Assembly: GCA_052118065.1 (NCBI GenBank) | Contig: JBQKHY010000013.1 | Coordinates: forward strand, 1-58,587 | Length of the DNA stretch: 58,587 nucleotides | DNA from: Ruminococcoides sp052118065 | GTDB taxonomy: Bacteria > Bacillota > Clostridia > Oscillospirales > Acutalibacteraceae | Direction of reading: 5' to 3' | Shown here: positions 58,480-58,587 of the stretch, piece by piece | Layout of the letters: every line of letters starts with the position of its first letter | Position numbering within the stretch: the first letter of the stretch is position 1 | Program-made: the position numbers and the translations under genes | The notes under the pieces: model-generated | Database searches by the model: none | The model's input: only the letters and a program-made list of their open reading frames with translations | Told to the model about the DNA's origin: nothing

Positions 58480-58587
58480 GGCAGGGGCAGAATACTATTA
58501 ATCTAGCGAAAGTGCCTACCACGCTTGTTGCGCACAAATACGAAAGGAAAGAGGCATCTGCGCTCTCCCTAAAAACAGTCCACAGGA
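58480..58587. other. Unassigned, more GC-rich right end
   Basis: The last ~108 bases are richer in G and C than the rest. They end with CCTAAAAACAGTCCACAGGA. CCTAAAAACAGTCC with the visible ACAGGA looks like the first half of a hairpin whose second half would lie outside the window. TCTGCCCCTGCCA on the minus strand resembles a tRNA 3' acceptor end, but no tRNA fold supports it. I assign no gene. Confidence 0.4.

Noticed and set aside
58480..58587. A tRNA 3' end on the minus strand (TCTGCCCCTGCCA)
   Set aside because: No T-arm (GGTTCRA) or other cloverleaf element lies at the right distance.

Overview
The window is a low-GC stretch from a Bacillota genome. A Ruminococcus-like member of the Oscillospirales fits best. 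The pointers are a secreted type I dockerin, lipoproteins with Thr/Ser-rich linkers, a leucine T-box ahead of ilvB, a TPP riboswitch ahead of thiT, a LexA/SOS regulator, and a glycogen phosphorylase/amylomaltase pair. Genus is inference. No prophage, CRISPR array or complete insertion sequence was seen.

Left part (1-23.4 kb). The 3' end of a 23S rRNA gene is followed by a terminator with no 5S gene between. Next come a lipoprotein, a structured leader with a terminator feeding a secreted tandem-nitrilase protein with Ig-like domains, and two recently duplicated secreted-protein genes around a second lipoprotein. Housekeeping genes follow: glgP-malQ, pncC, rsmE-mtnN, a ydbST-like membrane pair, T-box-ilvB, citrate synthase, a flavin-binding oxidoreductase, and lexA with a palindromic operator. 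After lexA a deletion scar joins a LysR remnant to an aldo/keto reductase remnant. Two paralogous small-RNA candidates with anti-Shine-Dalgarno loops come next, then a degenerate ImmA/IrrE-like protein and a TPP-riboswitch-controlled thiT with two frameshifts.

Middle part (23.4-43 kb). lepA, an LCP-family cell-wall protein, murF and ddl lie on the minus strand. They are followed by a plus-strand catabolic operon that is gene-for-gene collinear with the E. coli ydjL-ydjF cluster: two Zn dehydrogenases, an MFS porter, a class II aldolase, a PfkB kinase, an aldo/keto reductase and a DeoR regulator. An AlsE-like epimerase is inserted. A DAACS symporter, a MATE exporter and an SNF-type Na+ symporter follow.

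Right part (43-58.6 kb). The most interesting region is a minus-strand operon of a Ser/Asn-rich lipoprotein, a dockerin protein, a 49-aa peptide with a DVITTS motif, an attenuating terminator, a HPr-kinase-like P-loop protein, a PqqD-like protein and a SipW-type peptidase. It looks like a peptide-modification or export system. Upstream are a response regulator with a SARP-type DNA-binding domain and its LytS-like kinase. The promoter of the peptide operon and the promoter of a large frameshifted InlB-repeat surface protein share the same layout, TTTGTTG-N4-TTTGTTR-N12-TAAWAT, so both are probably targets of this regulator. The window closes with a Tet(M)-like GTPase fused to a Rae1/YacP-type NYN nuclease, a SWIM-finger protein, a PLD-helicase-DUF3427 protein, a Nudix hydrolase, and an unassigned, more GC-rich end.
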